Of a stretch of DNA of 64,000 nucleotides, positions 46,761-55,301 are shown one piece after another (position 1 is the first letter of the stretch; each line of letters opens with the position of its first letter). The position numbers and the translations under genes were made by a program. Source of the DNA: Sulfurospirillum multivorans DSM 12446. Its GTDB lineage: Bacteria; Campylobacterota; Campylobacteria; Campylobacterales; Sulfurospirillaceae. Under the pieces are notes generated by a model. It saw only the letters and a list, made by a program, of their open reading frames with translations. It made no database searches and was not told where the DNA came from. The stretch is from assembly GCF_000568815.1 (NCBI RefSeq), contig NZ_CP007201.1:992001-1056000 (forward strand), given 5' to 3'.

Positions 46761-47439
46761 GTTTTTCCTTAAATGTCTTGTCGGTAACTTTGTGAAAATA
46801 GTACGAGATTCCTCCACCAATAATACCTGCTAGTGGAAGCGCAAAATACCAATGCTCTTTTGCCCAGTGAATGACGATGAGAATTTCCTGACCAAAATAC
46901 CATGTCGGTACAATGGTGAGTGCTGCCCAAAACCAAGCAGAAATGAGATTGATAAGAGCGAACATCTTCCCACTGTAGCGTGTGAGTCCTATGGAAATAG
47001 GAATAACGGTGCGAAGACCGTAGAGATAGCGTTGGATAAAGATAATCGGCCAGCCGTATCGTTTGAGCAAAAGATGCGCAAGAGCGAGTTTACGGCGTTG
47101 TCCGCGAAGTTTTTTATAGACGAATTTTTTATTGAAACGACCGATGTAAAAATAGACTTGATCGCCTGCAAAACCACCCAGCCCCGCGACGAAAATCGCA
47201 AGAAAAAGATTCATATCGCCTGTGTGGGTGAGCAGTCCTGCCATCACAAGACCCATCTCACCCTCTAGCATTCCCCAGAAGAAAAGAATGATATAGCCGT
47301 ACTCTTTCATCAAATAGAGAAATTTATTCTCCAACCCTTCCACAGGTGCCATGTACAAAACGTAGCCAAGAACGGAGAGAATAACGATCATAAAAAGGGC
47401 GAAAAGTTTGCCTGAGTGTTTGTTCATAAAGTCACTCAT
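46726..47439 (-). CDS. DedA/SNARE-associated family membrane protein
   Basis: 237 residues, five or six membrane segments. Conserved text: FFWGMLEGEMGLVMAGLL, GGFAGDQVYFYIGR, RYLYGLRTVIPISIG. DedA proteins act in envelope homeostasis and lipid (undecaprenyl-phosphate) flipping. It starts 4 bases after trpB ends and overlaps pepA. Confidence 0.9.
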   Translation of the reverse strand: MSDFMNKHSGKLFALFMIVILSVLGYVLYMAPVEGLENKFLYLMKEYGYIILFFWGMLEGEMGLVMAGLLTHTGDMNLFLAIFVAGLGGFAGDQVYFYIGRFNKKFVYKKLRGQRRKLALAHLLLKRYGWPIIFIQRYLYGLRTVIPISIGLTRYSGKMFALINLISAWFWAALTIVPTWYFGQEILIVIHWAKEHWYFALPLAGIIGGGISYYFHKVTDKTFKEKHANTPQQSENQ

Positions 47440-47443
47440 GCCC

Positions 47444-48649
47444 TTATCCTATGTTCAAAATAGATTTTGCTTGCACCATATCTTTATCCCCACGACCGGA
47501 GAGATTGACGATAATAATTTTATTTTTGATCTCATTTTTAGGAATTTTTTTAAGGTACGCGATCGCATGTGCACTCTCGAATGCTGGAATAATTCCCTCT
47601 TTACGGCTCAACCAAACAAAGGCATCGAGTGCTTCTTGATCGGTGATGTTATCGTACTTTGCAACACCTTGCTCTTTAAGATACGCGTGTTCTGGTCCAA
47701 TGCCTGGGTAATCCAGACCTGCTGAGATGGAATGCGCTTCGAGTATTTGCCCATCATCATCTTGAAGGAGGTAACTCATCTGCCCGTGAAGTACACCGGG
47801 GCTTCCTTTGGCAAGTGAACAGCCGTGTTTGTCGGTATCGATGCCATGACCTCCTGCTTCGATACCCACGCACTGCACACCCTCATCGCCTAAGAAGTGG
47901 CTAAAAATACCTAAAGCATTGCTACCACCTCCAATGCAAGCTATGATTATATCGGGAAGACGTTTCTCTTTGACTAAGATTTGGGCTTTTGCTTCATATC
48001 CAATAATTGATTGAAAATCGCGAACCATCAACGGATAGGGGTGAGGGCCTGCAGCGGTACCAATAATGTAAAACGTATCTCTCGCATGAGTGACCCAATA
48101 ACGAATTGCTTCATTCATAGCATCTTTTAACGTTTTACTGCCACTTTTAACAGAGTGCACTTTAGCCCCTAAAAGTTTCATGCGAAAAACATTAAGCTCT
48201 TGTCGCTCGACATCTTTTCCCCCCATAAAAACTTCGCATTCCAGCCCTAACAGTGCAGCCACGGTTGCGGTTGCCACACCATGTTGTCCTGCACCTGTTT
48301 CGGCAATAACACGTTTTTTGCCCATTTTTTTAGCAATCAAACCTTGCACAATGGCATTGTTAATTTTATGTGCACCTGTGTGGTTGAGGTCTTCACGTTT
48401 GAGATAGACTTTGGCACCTAACTCTTGGGAGATATTTTTAGCATAGTAAAGTGCTGAAGGTCGTCCAACATAATCTTTCATGTAGTACTCGACTTCGCTC
48501 CAGAAATTTTCATTGAAGCGAAGGGTTTGATACTCTTTTTCAAGCTCTATGAGAACAGGCATCAAGGTTTCAGGAACATAACGCCCTCCAAAAATGCCAA
48601 AGTGTCCGTTGTGATCAGGGTCAAATTTAGAAGCTCTTGGAATGTACAT
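47444..48649 (-). CDS. trpB: Tryptophan synthase beta subunit
   Basis: 401 residues. It joins indole and serine to tryptophan with PLP. Markers: [24 protein letters not shown] (PLP lysine about 90), [22 protein letters not shown] and SGRGDKD. TrpB is usually next to trpA; here it stands alone in a mixed operon between apt and DedA. The start ATG shares its A with the stop of apt. Confidence 0.95.
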   Translation of the reverse strand: MYIPRASKFDPDHNGHFGIFGGRYVPETLMPVLIELEKEYQTLRFNENFWSEVEYYMKDYVGRPSALYYAKNISQELGAKVYLKREDLNHTGAHKINNAIVQGLIAKKMGKKRVIAETGAGQHGVATATVAALLGLECEVFMGGKDVERQELNVFRMKLLGAKVHSVKSGSKTLKDAMNEAIRYWVTHARDTFYIIGTAAGPHPYPLMVRDFQSIIGYEAKAQILVKEKRLPDIIIACIGGGSNALGIFSHFLGDEGVQCVGIEAGGHGIDTDKHGCSLAKGSPGVLHGQMSYLLQDDDGQILEAHSISAGLDYPGIGPEHAYLKEQGVAKYDNITDQEALDAFVWLSRKEGIIPAFESAHAIAYLKKIPKNEIKNKIIIVNLSGRGDKDMVQAKSILNIG

Positions 48650-49206
48650 TAGAACACCTCTAAAACAGAGTAAACGGAGGTTGTTTTTTTGATGTCAAGA
48701 TCGCCTTGTAAAAAGGTAAGGTTGATCACAAAGCACGCTTCGATGCACTCAGCACCTGCTTTGTTGATCAGGTTAACCGCAGCGGTGGCTGTGCCTCCTG
48801 TGGCGATAAGATCATCGATTAAAAGAACTTTTGGTTTTGCTTTTCCCGCACCCGTAAACGCATCTATGTGGATGGAGACAGCATCGACGCCGTATTTGAG
48901 TGAGTATTTTTCGCTGATGGTCGTGTAGGGAAGTTTACCGGGTTTGCGAATCGGCACAAAACGGGTTCTAAGACGCGCAGCAAGCGCAGAGCCAAAAATA
49001 AATCCACGGCTTTCGATGCCTGCAATGTAGTCAATTTCTCTGTTTTCGTAACGCTCAACCAAATGATCCATCAAAAGATGAAATGCTTTTGCATCGCCTA
49101 AAAGCGTGGTAATGTCTTTGAACTTAATACCCGGTTTTGGAAAATCTTCGATCTCACGAATCGAATTTGAAAGATACGTTTTATCCGCTTCACTTAAATG
49201 ACTCAT
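48649..49206 (-). CDS. apt: Adenine phosphoribosyltransferase
   Basis: 185 residues, with the PRPP-binding motif [14 protein letters not shown] (about 119-132) and [15 protein letters not shown] at the N-terminus. It salvages adenine to AMP in the cytoplasm. Ends exactly where trpB begins, so both are co-translated. Confidence 0.94.
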   Translation of the reverse strand: MSHLSEADKTYLSNSIREIEDFPKPGIKFKDITTLLGDAKAFHLLMDHLVERYENREIDYIAGIESRGFIFGSALAARLRTRFVPIRKPGKLPYTTISEKYSLKYGVDAVSIHIDAFTGAGKAKPKVLLIDDLIATGGTATAAVNLINKAGAECIEACFVINLTFLQGDLDIKKTTSVYSVLEVF

Positions 49207-49239
49207 AGAAACCCTTTTTTCATTTTTTCATTTTGATAC

Positions 49240-49335
49240 GCTTTTTAAGCAAAGCTTAGAAAGCTACGTTTGCCTCTCGGCGCAAAACAAGGGCTTTAGC
49301 CCGATGTTTCTCTGAAAAGCTTGCCTCATTCGAGG
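49240..49335 (-). repeat. REP-like hairpin element, copy D
   Basis: On the minus strand: hairpin CCTC-gaat-GAGG, AAGCTT, stem GGGCT/AGCCC (49291-49302), AAACGTAG (49264-49271 on this strand) and a TTT-loop stem between 49240 and 49264 with one mismatch (GCTTTCTAAGC and GCTTAAAAAGC). Lies between apt and the gene upstream. Confidence 0.7.
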
Positions 49336-49401
49336 TAGAAAAATTTTCAAATGTAATGTTTACATGTAAAACGAAAGAAAAGCGGCTCAACCCTAAATTC
49401 A

Positions 49402-49734
49402 TTACAAGAGTGCCTCGATCTTTCCTTCGAGCTCTTTAATGTGTTGACGGAGTTTATCGCCTTCCATTCGGTATTGACTGTTACGGGTACGAAGGGATTT
49501 AAGGTCGTTTTTGACCTTTTTGAGCTCATCGCTTAAAATATCGATATTGCCCAAAGAGCGTTGCAATTGGACTTGATATTTTCGGATGACCACTTCGGCA
49601 TCGTTGAGGGTTTGTTTGACGACAATATTACTACGCTTCTCTTTGCGAAGCAGCGTTTTGAAGTAAAACACCATAATCAACAAATAGACACACGCGGAAA
49701 AAAGTACCGTTGCGATAACCCAATCAAGTGCCAT
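49402..49734 (-). CDS. Small membrane-anchored coiled-coil protein
   Basis: 110 residues: one N-terminal membrane helix (about 6-26) followed by a long coiled coil (about 35-108, leucines spaced as heptads in LSDELKKVKNDLKSLRTRN). Unknown function; resembles small FtsB/LapA-like proteins only in shape. It starts 3 bases after the rpiB end. Confidence 0.65.
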   Translation of the reverse strand: MALDWVIATVLFSACVYLLIMVFYFKTLLRKEKRSNIVVKQTLNDAEVVIRKYQVQLQRSLGNIDILSDELKKVKNDLKSLRTRNSQYRMEGDKLRQHIKELEGKIEALL

Positions 49735-49736
49735 GG

Positions 49737-50165
49737 CTACAACTCTAACTTTTCAACACGCATTGCATGTCTTCCGCCCTCGAAAGAGGTAGCACACCAT
49801 GCGTTGAGCATCGACTCAATCACACCAAGTCCCACAACACGTTGTCCAAAGCAGAGTACATTCGCATCGTTGTGCGCGCGTGCCATCTCCGCTGTGTACG
49901 CATCATGACACAAGGCGGCTCGAATACCCACATGTTTGTTGGCTGCTAAACTCATGCCAATGCCTGAACCACAGATCAAAATGCCCTGTGTTCCACTGTT
50001 TTTGAGCACTTCAAGGCTAAGGGCATGCGCAAAATCGGGGTAATCGACACGTTCTGTATTAAAAGGTCCAAGATCAATGACTTCGTGCCCCATGCCTTGG
50101 AGCATCTCAATGACATCTTGTTTGATGGCAATGCCTGCATGATCGGTTGCAATAAAAAACTTCAA
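49737..50165 (-). CDS. rpiB: Ribose-5-phosphate isomerase B
   Basis: 142 residues. ATDHAGIAIKQ at the N-terminus, the active-site CGSGIGMSLAANK (Cys about 68), and HNDANVLCFGQRVVG. Interconverts ribulose and ribose 5-phosphate in the pentose phosphate pathway, supplying apt with PRPP precursors. Confidence 0.93.
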   Translation of the reverse strand: MKFFIATDHAGIAIKQDVIEMLQGMGHEVIDLGPFNTERVDYPDFAHALSLEVLKNSGTQGILICGSGIGMSLAANKHVGIRAALCHDAYTAEMARAHNDANVLCFGQRVVGLGVIESMLNAWCATSFEGGRHAMRVEKLEL

Positions 50166-50228
50166 GAAAGTGTCCTTCTGTAAGGGAATAAGGACGATTA
50201 TAGCACAAGCATTATTATAAATTCCAAA

Positions 50229-50254
50229 AACAGGTCTCTTAAAAAAGACCTGTT
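50229..50254 (-). terminator. Terminator after M50 protease gene
   Basis: AACAGGTCT (50229-50237) and AGACCTGTT (50246-50254) form a 9-bp stem. On the minus strand a T-rich run follows. It ends the folD-lepB-M50 unit before rpiB. Confidence 0.75.
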
Positions 50255-50906
50255 AATACAACCATCCAATAACGTAGCGAATAGGCAGAAAAAAGTAGTG
50301 TGAAAGCGGTGTGGCAATGAAGAGGATCAAGATAACCATACCATAACGCTCCATTGATTCATACAAGCGAACCAAAGCCGTCCATCCCATAATCAGACCC
50401 AAATAAGTAAGGGCGTGAGAACCATCGAGTGGTGGAATGGGGTAGAGGTTGAAAATGCCTAAAACGACATTGTAAATCATGGATTGGATGAGAAAAAAGA
50501 TGAGAAACACTTCGATGAAACTATTGGCTTCCCTCAGATCTGGTAAAAAGTTTAAAATGCCTGCGCACACAAGGGCGAGGGTAAAGTTGTACGCAATGCC
50601 TGCGAGTGAGACGTGAATCGCCGCTTTGTACCCACCATTGCGAACAACCGTAGGAATAAAAATCGGCACCGGTTTTGCCCAGCCAAACATAAACGGAGCG
50701 CCGCTGAAAAAAAGCACAGCAGGCACGATGATGGTTCCGACAAGATCGACATGAACGATGGGATTAATACTCAAACGTCCTTGGTTTTTAGCGGTCGTAT
50801 CGCCATAACGATACGCCACATACCCGTGCATAATCTCATGCCCAATAATCGCGATCATCAGAGCTAGGATCGTTGCCGTGATCTCAATCAGTTTAAGCTC
50901 GTCCAT
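50253..50906 (-). CDS. Site-2-protease-like M50 metallopeptidase
   Basis: 217 residues with five to six membrane segments. Zinc motif HEIMHGYVAYRYGD (His about 23, 27) and the second site NLYPIPPLDGSHAL (Asp about 160). Intramembrane protease of unknown substrate. Its ATG shares a base with the lepB stop (TAATG), so it is co-translated with lepB. Confidence 0.9.
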   Translation of the reverse strand: MDELKLIEITATILALMIAIIGHEIMHGYVAYRYGDTTAKNQGRLSINPIVHVDLVGTIIVPAVLFFSGAPFMFGWAKPVPIFIPTVVRNGGYKAAIHVSLAGIAYNFTLALVCAGILNFLPDLREANSFIEVFLIFFLIQSMIYNVVLGIFNLYPIPPLDGSHALTYLGLIMGWTALVRLYESMERYGMVILILFIATPLSHYFFLPIRYVIGWLY

Positions 50907-51733
50907 TAGAAAAAGCTCTCATCGTACTGCATCGTCTCAATAAAACGACCGATGCGGTTCCATCTGATTTTATACTCATCATCCCATGAAAAATAGATAA
51001 ACCAAGGCTTCCCAACGATGAGTTTGTACGGCACACTGCCCCAAAAACGGCTGTCATTGGAGTGATCGCGGTTATCACCCATCATAAAATAACTGTCTTT
51101 TTCCACTTTGGTATAAAAAGCATTAAAGCCATACCCTGAGATGCTTGGAAGTTCTTGCACCTGGGCAGGTTTCATCGCTAACTGATTGGCGCTTAAATGC
51201 AGGGTCATTTGTTGAAAAAGATTGATGGCATCATCGTAGTGAATGCCATGAAATTTTTCAATGTAAGGGTTATTGACCCACAGTTTGCCTGCAATTGTTT
51301 TGATCTTTTCAGGAGGGAAGTTCTCTTTAATGTACGCATCACCTTCGCTAAAATGAATGTAGAGATTTTTCTCTTGGAAAAGAATTTCATCATTTTCTGT
51401 GGCAACACATCGTTTGACATAATGCACTTTTTCATCTTTGGGGTAGCGAAACACAACGATGTCACCACGCTGTGGTCGATCACCTTCGATGATGTGCCCA
51501 TTTCCTTTTAGATCAGGAAAAACAGGGATCTCAAGCCATGGAAGATGTGGGGTTGCGACGCCATACGAGAATTTTTTGACAAAGAGATGATCGCCTATGA
51601 GCAATGTTTTGATCATCGAACCGCTAGGAATCACAAAGGCTTGTGCGACAAAAAAGATGACAAAAAGGACAATAACAATCGTACCCGTCCAGCTGTTGGA
51701 GAAGGTGTAAAAACGGTTGAGAAATTTTTTCAT
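50906..51733 (-). CDS. lepB: Signal peptidase I
   Basis: 275 residues from ATG at 51733 (GGAAAC upstream). One N-terminal membrane helix (about 12-32), serine nucleophile in IPSGSMIKTLL (about 36), lysine base in VHYVKRCVA (about 115) and GDNRDHSNDSRFWG near the end. Cleaves signal peptides at the outer face of the inner membrane. The insert between boxes is moderate in size. Confidence 0.95.
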   Translation of the reverse strand: MKKFLNRFYTFSNSWTGTIVIVLFVIFFVAQAFVIPSGSMIKTLLIGDHLFVKKFSYGVATPHLPWLEIPVFPDLKGNGHIIEGDRPQRGDIVVFRYPKDEKVHYVKRCVATENDEILFQEKNLYIHFSEGDAYIKENFPPEKIKTIAGKLWVNNPYIEKFHGIHYDDAINLFQQMTLHLSANQLAMKPAQVQELPSISGYGFNAFYTKVEKDSYFMMGDNRDHSNDSRFWGSVPYKLIVGKPWFIYFSWDDEYKIRWNRIGRFIETMQYDESFF

Positions 51734-51746
51734 GAGTTTCCTAAAA

Positions 51747-52589
51747 TTATAAACGCTGAGTAGCAGCTTTAATGGTATTTTCGAGTAGCATCGCAATGGT
51801 CATGGGGCCTACGCCGCCTGGAACGGGTGTAATGTAAGAGCATTTGGGTGCGACATTTTCATAATCTACATCGCCCACCAATCGTCCCTCTGCGGTTTTA
51901 TTGATCCCGATGTCAATCACAATCGCACCCTCTTTGACCATGTCGGCCGTAATGAGATTTTGCTTGCCGACACCCACGATCACAAGGTCAGCTTTTTGCG
52001 TGTGTGCTTTGAGATCTTTGGTGAAAATATGGCAGATGTCAACGGTAGCACCTGCGTTTAACAGCAGGTTCATCATCGGTTTTCCAACGATGTTACTCGC
52101 ACCCACGACACAGGCATCTAACCCTTTAGGGTCGATGTTGTAGTGTGCTAAAAGACGCATAACACCCAGCGGTGTGCAGGGAACAAAACTGTCCAGTCCT
52201 GCGACCAAACGACCCACATTGAAAGGGTGAAAGCCATCGACATCTTTTTTAGGATCAATCGCCTCGATAATTTTCGTCGTATCCACATGTTTTGGAAGCG
52301 GAAGTTGCACCAAAACGCCATCGATGTTTGGGTTATTGTTAATCATCATAATGGTTTCTAAAATCTTCTCTTGCGAAATGGTCGTTGGCATTTTGTGAAT
52401 GATGGAGTAAACACCCGCAGCATCACACGCTTTTTCTTTCATTTTAACGTACGTTTGACTCGCAGCATCATCACCGACTAAAATCACGGCAAGGCCGGGT
52501 GTGATGCCTTTAAGATTGAGTGTATCACTCTTTGTTTTGAGTTCAATTTTGATTTGATCTGACAGTGCTTTTCCATCGAGGATTTGCAT
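51747..52589 (-). CDS. folD: Methylene-tetrahydrofolate dehydrogenase/cyclohydrolase
   Basis: 280 residues from ATG at 52589 (AAGGATG upstream). Catalytic text: YVKMKEKACDAAG (Lys about 55), VQLPLPKHVD and VGASNIVGKPM, with PGGVGPMTIAML near the C-terminus. It makes 10-formyl-THF from the methylene-THF produced by GlyA. It is the last host gene before the integrated element. Confidence 0.95.
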   Translation of the reverse strand: MQILDGKALSDQIKIELKTKSDTLNLKGITPGLAVILVGDDAASQTYVKMKEKACDAAGVYSIIHKMPTTISQEKILETIMMINNNPNIDGVLVQLPLPKHVDTTKIIEAIDPKKDVDGFHPFNVGRLVAGLDSFVPCTPLGVMRLLAHYNIDPKGLDACVVGASNIVGKPMMNLLLNAGATVDICHIFTKDLKAHTQKADLVIVGVGKQNLITADMVKEGAIVIDIGINKTAEGRLVGDVDYENVAPKCSYITPVPGGVGPMTIAMLLENTIKAATQRL

Positions 52590-52678
52590 CAAAACATCCT
52601 TGTAAGATTGCATTCAAGCAACCAGTTTTTGAAATTATACATTTTTAGTATTAATTTCTACTGCTTTGCTTCGATATG

Positions 52679-52736
52679 CGGACACCCCGAAAAACATCCT
52701 AGTCCTTTGAGGCTTTCTAAAAGATAGGGGATTCCG
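52679..52736 (+). ncRNA. Foldable leader before recombinase, bridge-RNA candidate
   Basis: CGGACACCCC (52679-52688) can pair with GGGGATTCCG (52727-52736) with a two-base internal loop, enclosing 38 bases that include CCT-TTG-AGG. IS110-family elements express a bridge RNA from non-coding DNA at the recombinase gene's 5' side, which pairs with target and donor DNA. Only the position and foldability support this here. Confidence 0.3.
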
Positions 52737-52823
52737 TGTACTAACTTTTAATAATAATCTAGTGGCGTGACCACGTTTACAAGTATAAAGAAGTACACAC
52801 ATTATACAAAAAAAAGGATTTAC

Positions 52824-53780
52824 ATGCGTAAAGTTTTTATTGGTGTTGATGTTGGTATGGATAAGCTTGATGTCTCCATTTCTCTTGATGGTCAAAAATA
52901 TGACACTCTCCAAATCTTTAATAATGAAGGTTCAATATTGGGCTTCTTTGACTATCTCAAAACAACTTATAAAAAAAGTGATTTTTACTTTGGTTATGAG
53001 GCTACTTCAAACTATATGCACGTTCTTCAAAGGCTTGTTCATAATAATGATTTTAAACAGATCATGGTTAACCCTTACGTTATGGCTCACTACTTGAAGC
53101 ACCTAAATTCTCGTACAAAAAATGACAAGATTGATAGTATTGGTATTGCTAAATTTATTCAAACAATAGAGCATGAAGATTTTAAAACAATCTTCAATCA
53201 AGATGATAAAACGCTCCGAAAATATACATCATCAATCAATCTTTTAAGAAAACTTGACACGCAATTAAAAAACCTTATTCATTCGCAAAAAGAGAACCCT
53301 ATTGAGCTTTTAGATTCTCTCCTTAAAACGCTTCTTTTGAAAATCAAAGAGACTAAAAAAGGTTTAGATAAAGAAGCTGAGAAGGTTTTAAAAGAACTTT
53401 TCCCTCATGTTATTGAACTTAAAAATCAAATTAAGGGCGTTGGTTATGCTCTCCTTTTAGAACTTATCCCCATTTTCCTTAAATCCCAAAACTACACCTT
53501 AAAACAACTCCAAAGTTTTGTAGGTCTTAGCCCTCGAATTTTCCAAAGCGGTTCCTCTGTGCATAAGCGCGAATCAATGTCAAAGCGTGGTAGTTCACTC
53601 GTTAGAAAATTGCTTTATCTCTGCACCATGTCAGCTATTCAACACAACCAAATTATCAAAGAAAAATACAATCGCCTAGTTGATGGCGGTAAAAATAAAA
53701 TGGTCGCTCTCGTCGCATGTATGTCTCACCTCTTTCGTGCTGTCTATGTCAAATTTCATCAAGGATTAGTCAATGTTTGA
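52824..53780 (+). CDS. IS110-family (Piv/MooV-like) DEDD recombinase
   Basis: 318 residues from ATG at 52824 (AAGGA eight bases upstream). RuvC-like DEDD residues: Asp9 in FIGVDVGMDK, Glu59 in GYEATSNY, Asp101 and Asp104 in KNDKIDSIG. The C-terminal Transposase_20 part carries VGLSPRIFQSGS with the candidate catalytic Ser242 and SKRGSSLVRKLLYL. IS110 enzymes move DNA by RNA-guided recombination; Piv-type relatives invert DNA and serve some Neisseria filamentous phages. Here it is the first gene of a phage-like element and probably integrates it. Confidence 0.88.
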   Translation: MRKVFIGVDVGMDKLDVSISLDGQKYDTLQIFNNEGSILGFFDYLKTTYKKSDFYFGYEATSNYMHVLQRLVHNNDFKQIMVNPYVMAHYLKHLNSRTKNDKIDSIGIAKFIQTIEHEDFKTIFNQDDKTLRKYTSSINLLRKLDTQLKNLIHSQKENPIELLDSLLKTLLLKIKETKKGLDKEAEKVLKELFPHVIELKNQIKGVGYALLLELIPIFLKSQNYTLKQLQSFVGLSPRIFQSGSSVHKRESMSKRGSSLVRKLLYLCTMSAIQHNQIIKEKYNRLVDGGKNKMVALVACMSHLFRAVYVKFHQGLVNV

Positions 53781-53946
53781 AAAGGAAAATCAAGTAAAGG
53801 TTGGTGACGTTATTGTCACTAAAGAAAAAAGAGTTCCTCAAATGATTGTTACTGATGTTGGTTTTCTTTTTTGTTCTGCTAGGGATTCTGATGGCGTTGA
53901 TCATCTTATTTCTATTTTTGATCTTATCATTATTGGGAGTATTTGA
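53774..53946 (+). CDS. Small early protein, unknown
   Basis: 57 residues starting MFEKENQVKVGDVIVTKEK. It overlaps the recombinase stop by seven bases, which shows translational coupling. The N-terminal half resembles a small beta-barrel (VKVGDVIV, VPQMIVTDVG) and the end is hydrophobic. No family recognised; a regulatory or accessory role is a guess. Confidence 0.6.
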
Positions 53947-54264
53947 ATGCCTAACATCCTTTTCAACCGAATCCCACGCCAAATGGCACATTTCTCTCTT
54001 TGCCCTGAGAGTTACGATTTTTGTATCCCTCTCGACAAATTGAGGCTTAAATTCGTAGCGATCAATGATTTAAAAGTACGTAGAGTTGAACTTTTTCTAC
54101 GTCACCAAGATAGGGATTTACCAATAGGCAAAATTGAACTTTACCATTCAGGAACGATTCATAACTACGAGCACACCTTTGAAAGTGCCAAATTATTAGC
54201 CGAAGAGATTGTCATGCGTTTTAATAGTTTTGAGCCTAACGGTCAACAACAATTTCAATTTTAA
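53947..54264 (+). CDS. Element protein, unknown (105 residues)
   Basis: It begins right at the previous stop (TGAATG), with GGGAG seven bases before the start. Mixed alpha/beta pattern (YDFCIPLDKLRLKF, KVRRVELFLRHQDRD), rich in charged residues, no membrane segment. No family recognised. Position among early genes suggests replication or regulatory work. Confidence 0.55.
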   Translation: MPNILFNRIPRQMAHFSLCPESYDFCIPLDKLRLKFVAINDLKVRRVELFLRHQDRDLPIGKIELYHSGTIHNYEHTFESAKLLAEEIVMRFNSFEPNGQQQFQF

Positions 54265-54277
54265 AAAGGAGTCAACA

Positions 54278-54436
54278 ATTTTTAAAGTCATTATGAATAA
54301 TAACATCATGGACACATGCAGAACGTATTCTCAGGCGCTTAGTAAAGCTAAAAAGATCAAAGCTCTTTTTTGTAAAAACCATACTTTTGAGGTTCTCGTT
54401 GAGGATTCCAAAGGTTCCATCTTGGATAGGTTTTAG
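54278..54436 (+). CDS. Small early protein with probable ATT start
   Basis: 52 residues if translation starts at ATT 54278, which lies six bases after AAGGAG (54266-54271). The first ATG (54293) has no ribosome-binding site and would cut off the first beta strand (FKVIM). Later text SQALSKAKKIKALFCKNHTF and FEVLVEDSKGSI suggests a small beta-alpha-beta fold. No family recognised. Confidence 0.5.
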   Translation: MFKVIMNNNIMDTCRTYSQALSKAKKIKALFCKNHTFEVLVEDSKGSILDRF

Positions 54437-54439
54437 TGT

Positions 54440-54634
54440 ATGAAATTTGAAGTATCAAAAACAGATTATCAAATTTTGGTTTCTGTTTTAAGCTTATTAA
54501 ATAGAGGAGGTTACGGCACCACAATTACACGTGAAGATATTATTAGGGAAAGTGGCGTTTCACCATCAATGGTGACAAGAAAAATACACAATCTATATTT
54601 AAAAGAAAAACAACTAAAGGAAAGAATCGTATGA
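54440..54634 (+). CDS. Winged-helix transcriptional regulator
   Basis: 64 residues. A single winged helix-turn-helix: SKTDYQILVSVLSLLNRGGY, then TITREDIIRESGVSPSMVTRKI as the recognition region. Probably controls element gene expression, possibly by binding near the leader or the right-end iterons (not shown). Starts three bases after the previous stop; its own stop overlaps the next start (ATGA). Confidence 0.8.
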   Translation: MKFEVSKTDYQILVSVLSLLNRGGYGTTITREDIIRESGVSPSMVTRKIHNLYLKEKQLKERIV

Positions 54635-55170
54635 AAACAACAGAAAAACAAGATAGAGATTTTGACAAAAAATTTGACCTTGAGCATGAGGCTTTTTTGG
54701 CTTCAAATGGTAAAACAATCCCAGTAACCATTCACAAACCAGTAAACAATGGAGAAGCAGCCAACAACGTCGGTCTCAAAGACATGTCACCAAAAATCGG
54801 TGAAGATGAAATGACGATGGATAAATTTAACGAAATGATGGCTCTTTACAATGCAAGAGTAAACGCAAATCAAGTCACTCTCTCCGCTCAGATTAGCGCA
54901 CGTGAAGTTCAAAAAGGTAAAGAACGTTCAGATAAAGCAACGGGTGCTCCAATCCTTGACAGTGAAGGCAATCAAACCTTTTATCCTAGCCGTTACAAAA
55001 TCACACTCATTTTTAAAGGTGGCACTCTCGTTCAAAACGTCTCTGAGGCAATGTATAACGAGCTAGAACTCAATAGCACGTACATGTTTAAAGGCTCACT
55101 AGGCTTTGTTAAAGACTTTGGTCAAGATGTTCTCTCACCTATTTGGCAATCATGGGAGAAAGTAGCGTAA
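54631..55170 (+). CDS. Probable ssDNA-binding protein
   Basis: 179 residues. An acidic, flexible N-terminus (about 1-70) is followed by a beta-rich part (about 85-165) with RYKITLIFKGGTLVQNVSEAMYNE-type strands, shown here as YKITLIFKGG and YMFKGSLGFVKDFG. Placed directly before Rep, as gene V is near gene II in filamentous phages. Assignment rests on position and fold guess, not on a family match. A terminator follows. Confidence 0.5.
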   Translation: MKTTEKQDRDFDKKFDLEHEAFLASNGKTIPVTIHKPVNNGEAANNVGLKDMSPKIGEDEMTMDKFNEMMALYNARVNANQVTLSAQISAREVQKGKERSDKATGAPILDSEGNQTFYPSRYKITLIFKGGTLVQNVSEAMYNELELNSTYMFKGSLGFVKDFGQDVLSPIWQSWEKVA

Positions 55171-55173
55171 TTC

Positions 55174-55196
55174 AGAGGGCTTAGCGCCCTCTTTTC
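55174..55196 (+). terminator. Terminator after early gene block
   Basis: AGAGGGC (55174-55180) and GCCCTCT (55186-55192) followed by TTTT. It separates the early genes from Rep, so Rep needs its own promoter or read-through. Confidence 0.85.
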
Positions 55197-55301
55197 GTTT
55201 CTTGAAACTCTAGTGTAGAGCTTCAAAAAGCGAAAACAAACTTCGCCCCCACAATGGTTTATCAAGGGGGGTTAGGTGCGACAAATATCAAAAGGTCTAA
55301 A

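Larger units (their letters stand above)
808..49370. repeat. Dispersed palindrome TTTACATGTAAA (31 host copies)
   Basis: The core TTACATGTAA begins at or near 809, 1438, 1956, 6886, 8104, 8233, 9540, 10141, 12654, 13452, 13643, 15608, 19180, 22988, 24934, 27418, 30588, 31013, 32213, 32803, 32956, 33926, 35456, 37299, 40007, 41349, 42270, 43604, 43879, 46165 and 49360. Nineteen are the perfect 12-mer. A nine-base relative is at 23397 and one copy lies in the element (58387). Sites fall inside genes and between them. At 37294-37313 the palindrome extends to 20 perfect bases. Highly over-represented for a 10-mer; role unknown. Confidence 0.9.

Noticed and set aside
808-49370. TTTACATGTAAA as a -35 promoter box or terminator stem
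   Set aside because: Many copies are deep inside genes and far from starts or ends; a single function of that kind does not fit, though one copy may double as a -35 box at 41348.
52590-52823. tRNA or tmRNA attachment site for the element
   Set aside because: No tRNA-like fold or CCA end seen; the neighbour is folD.
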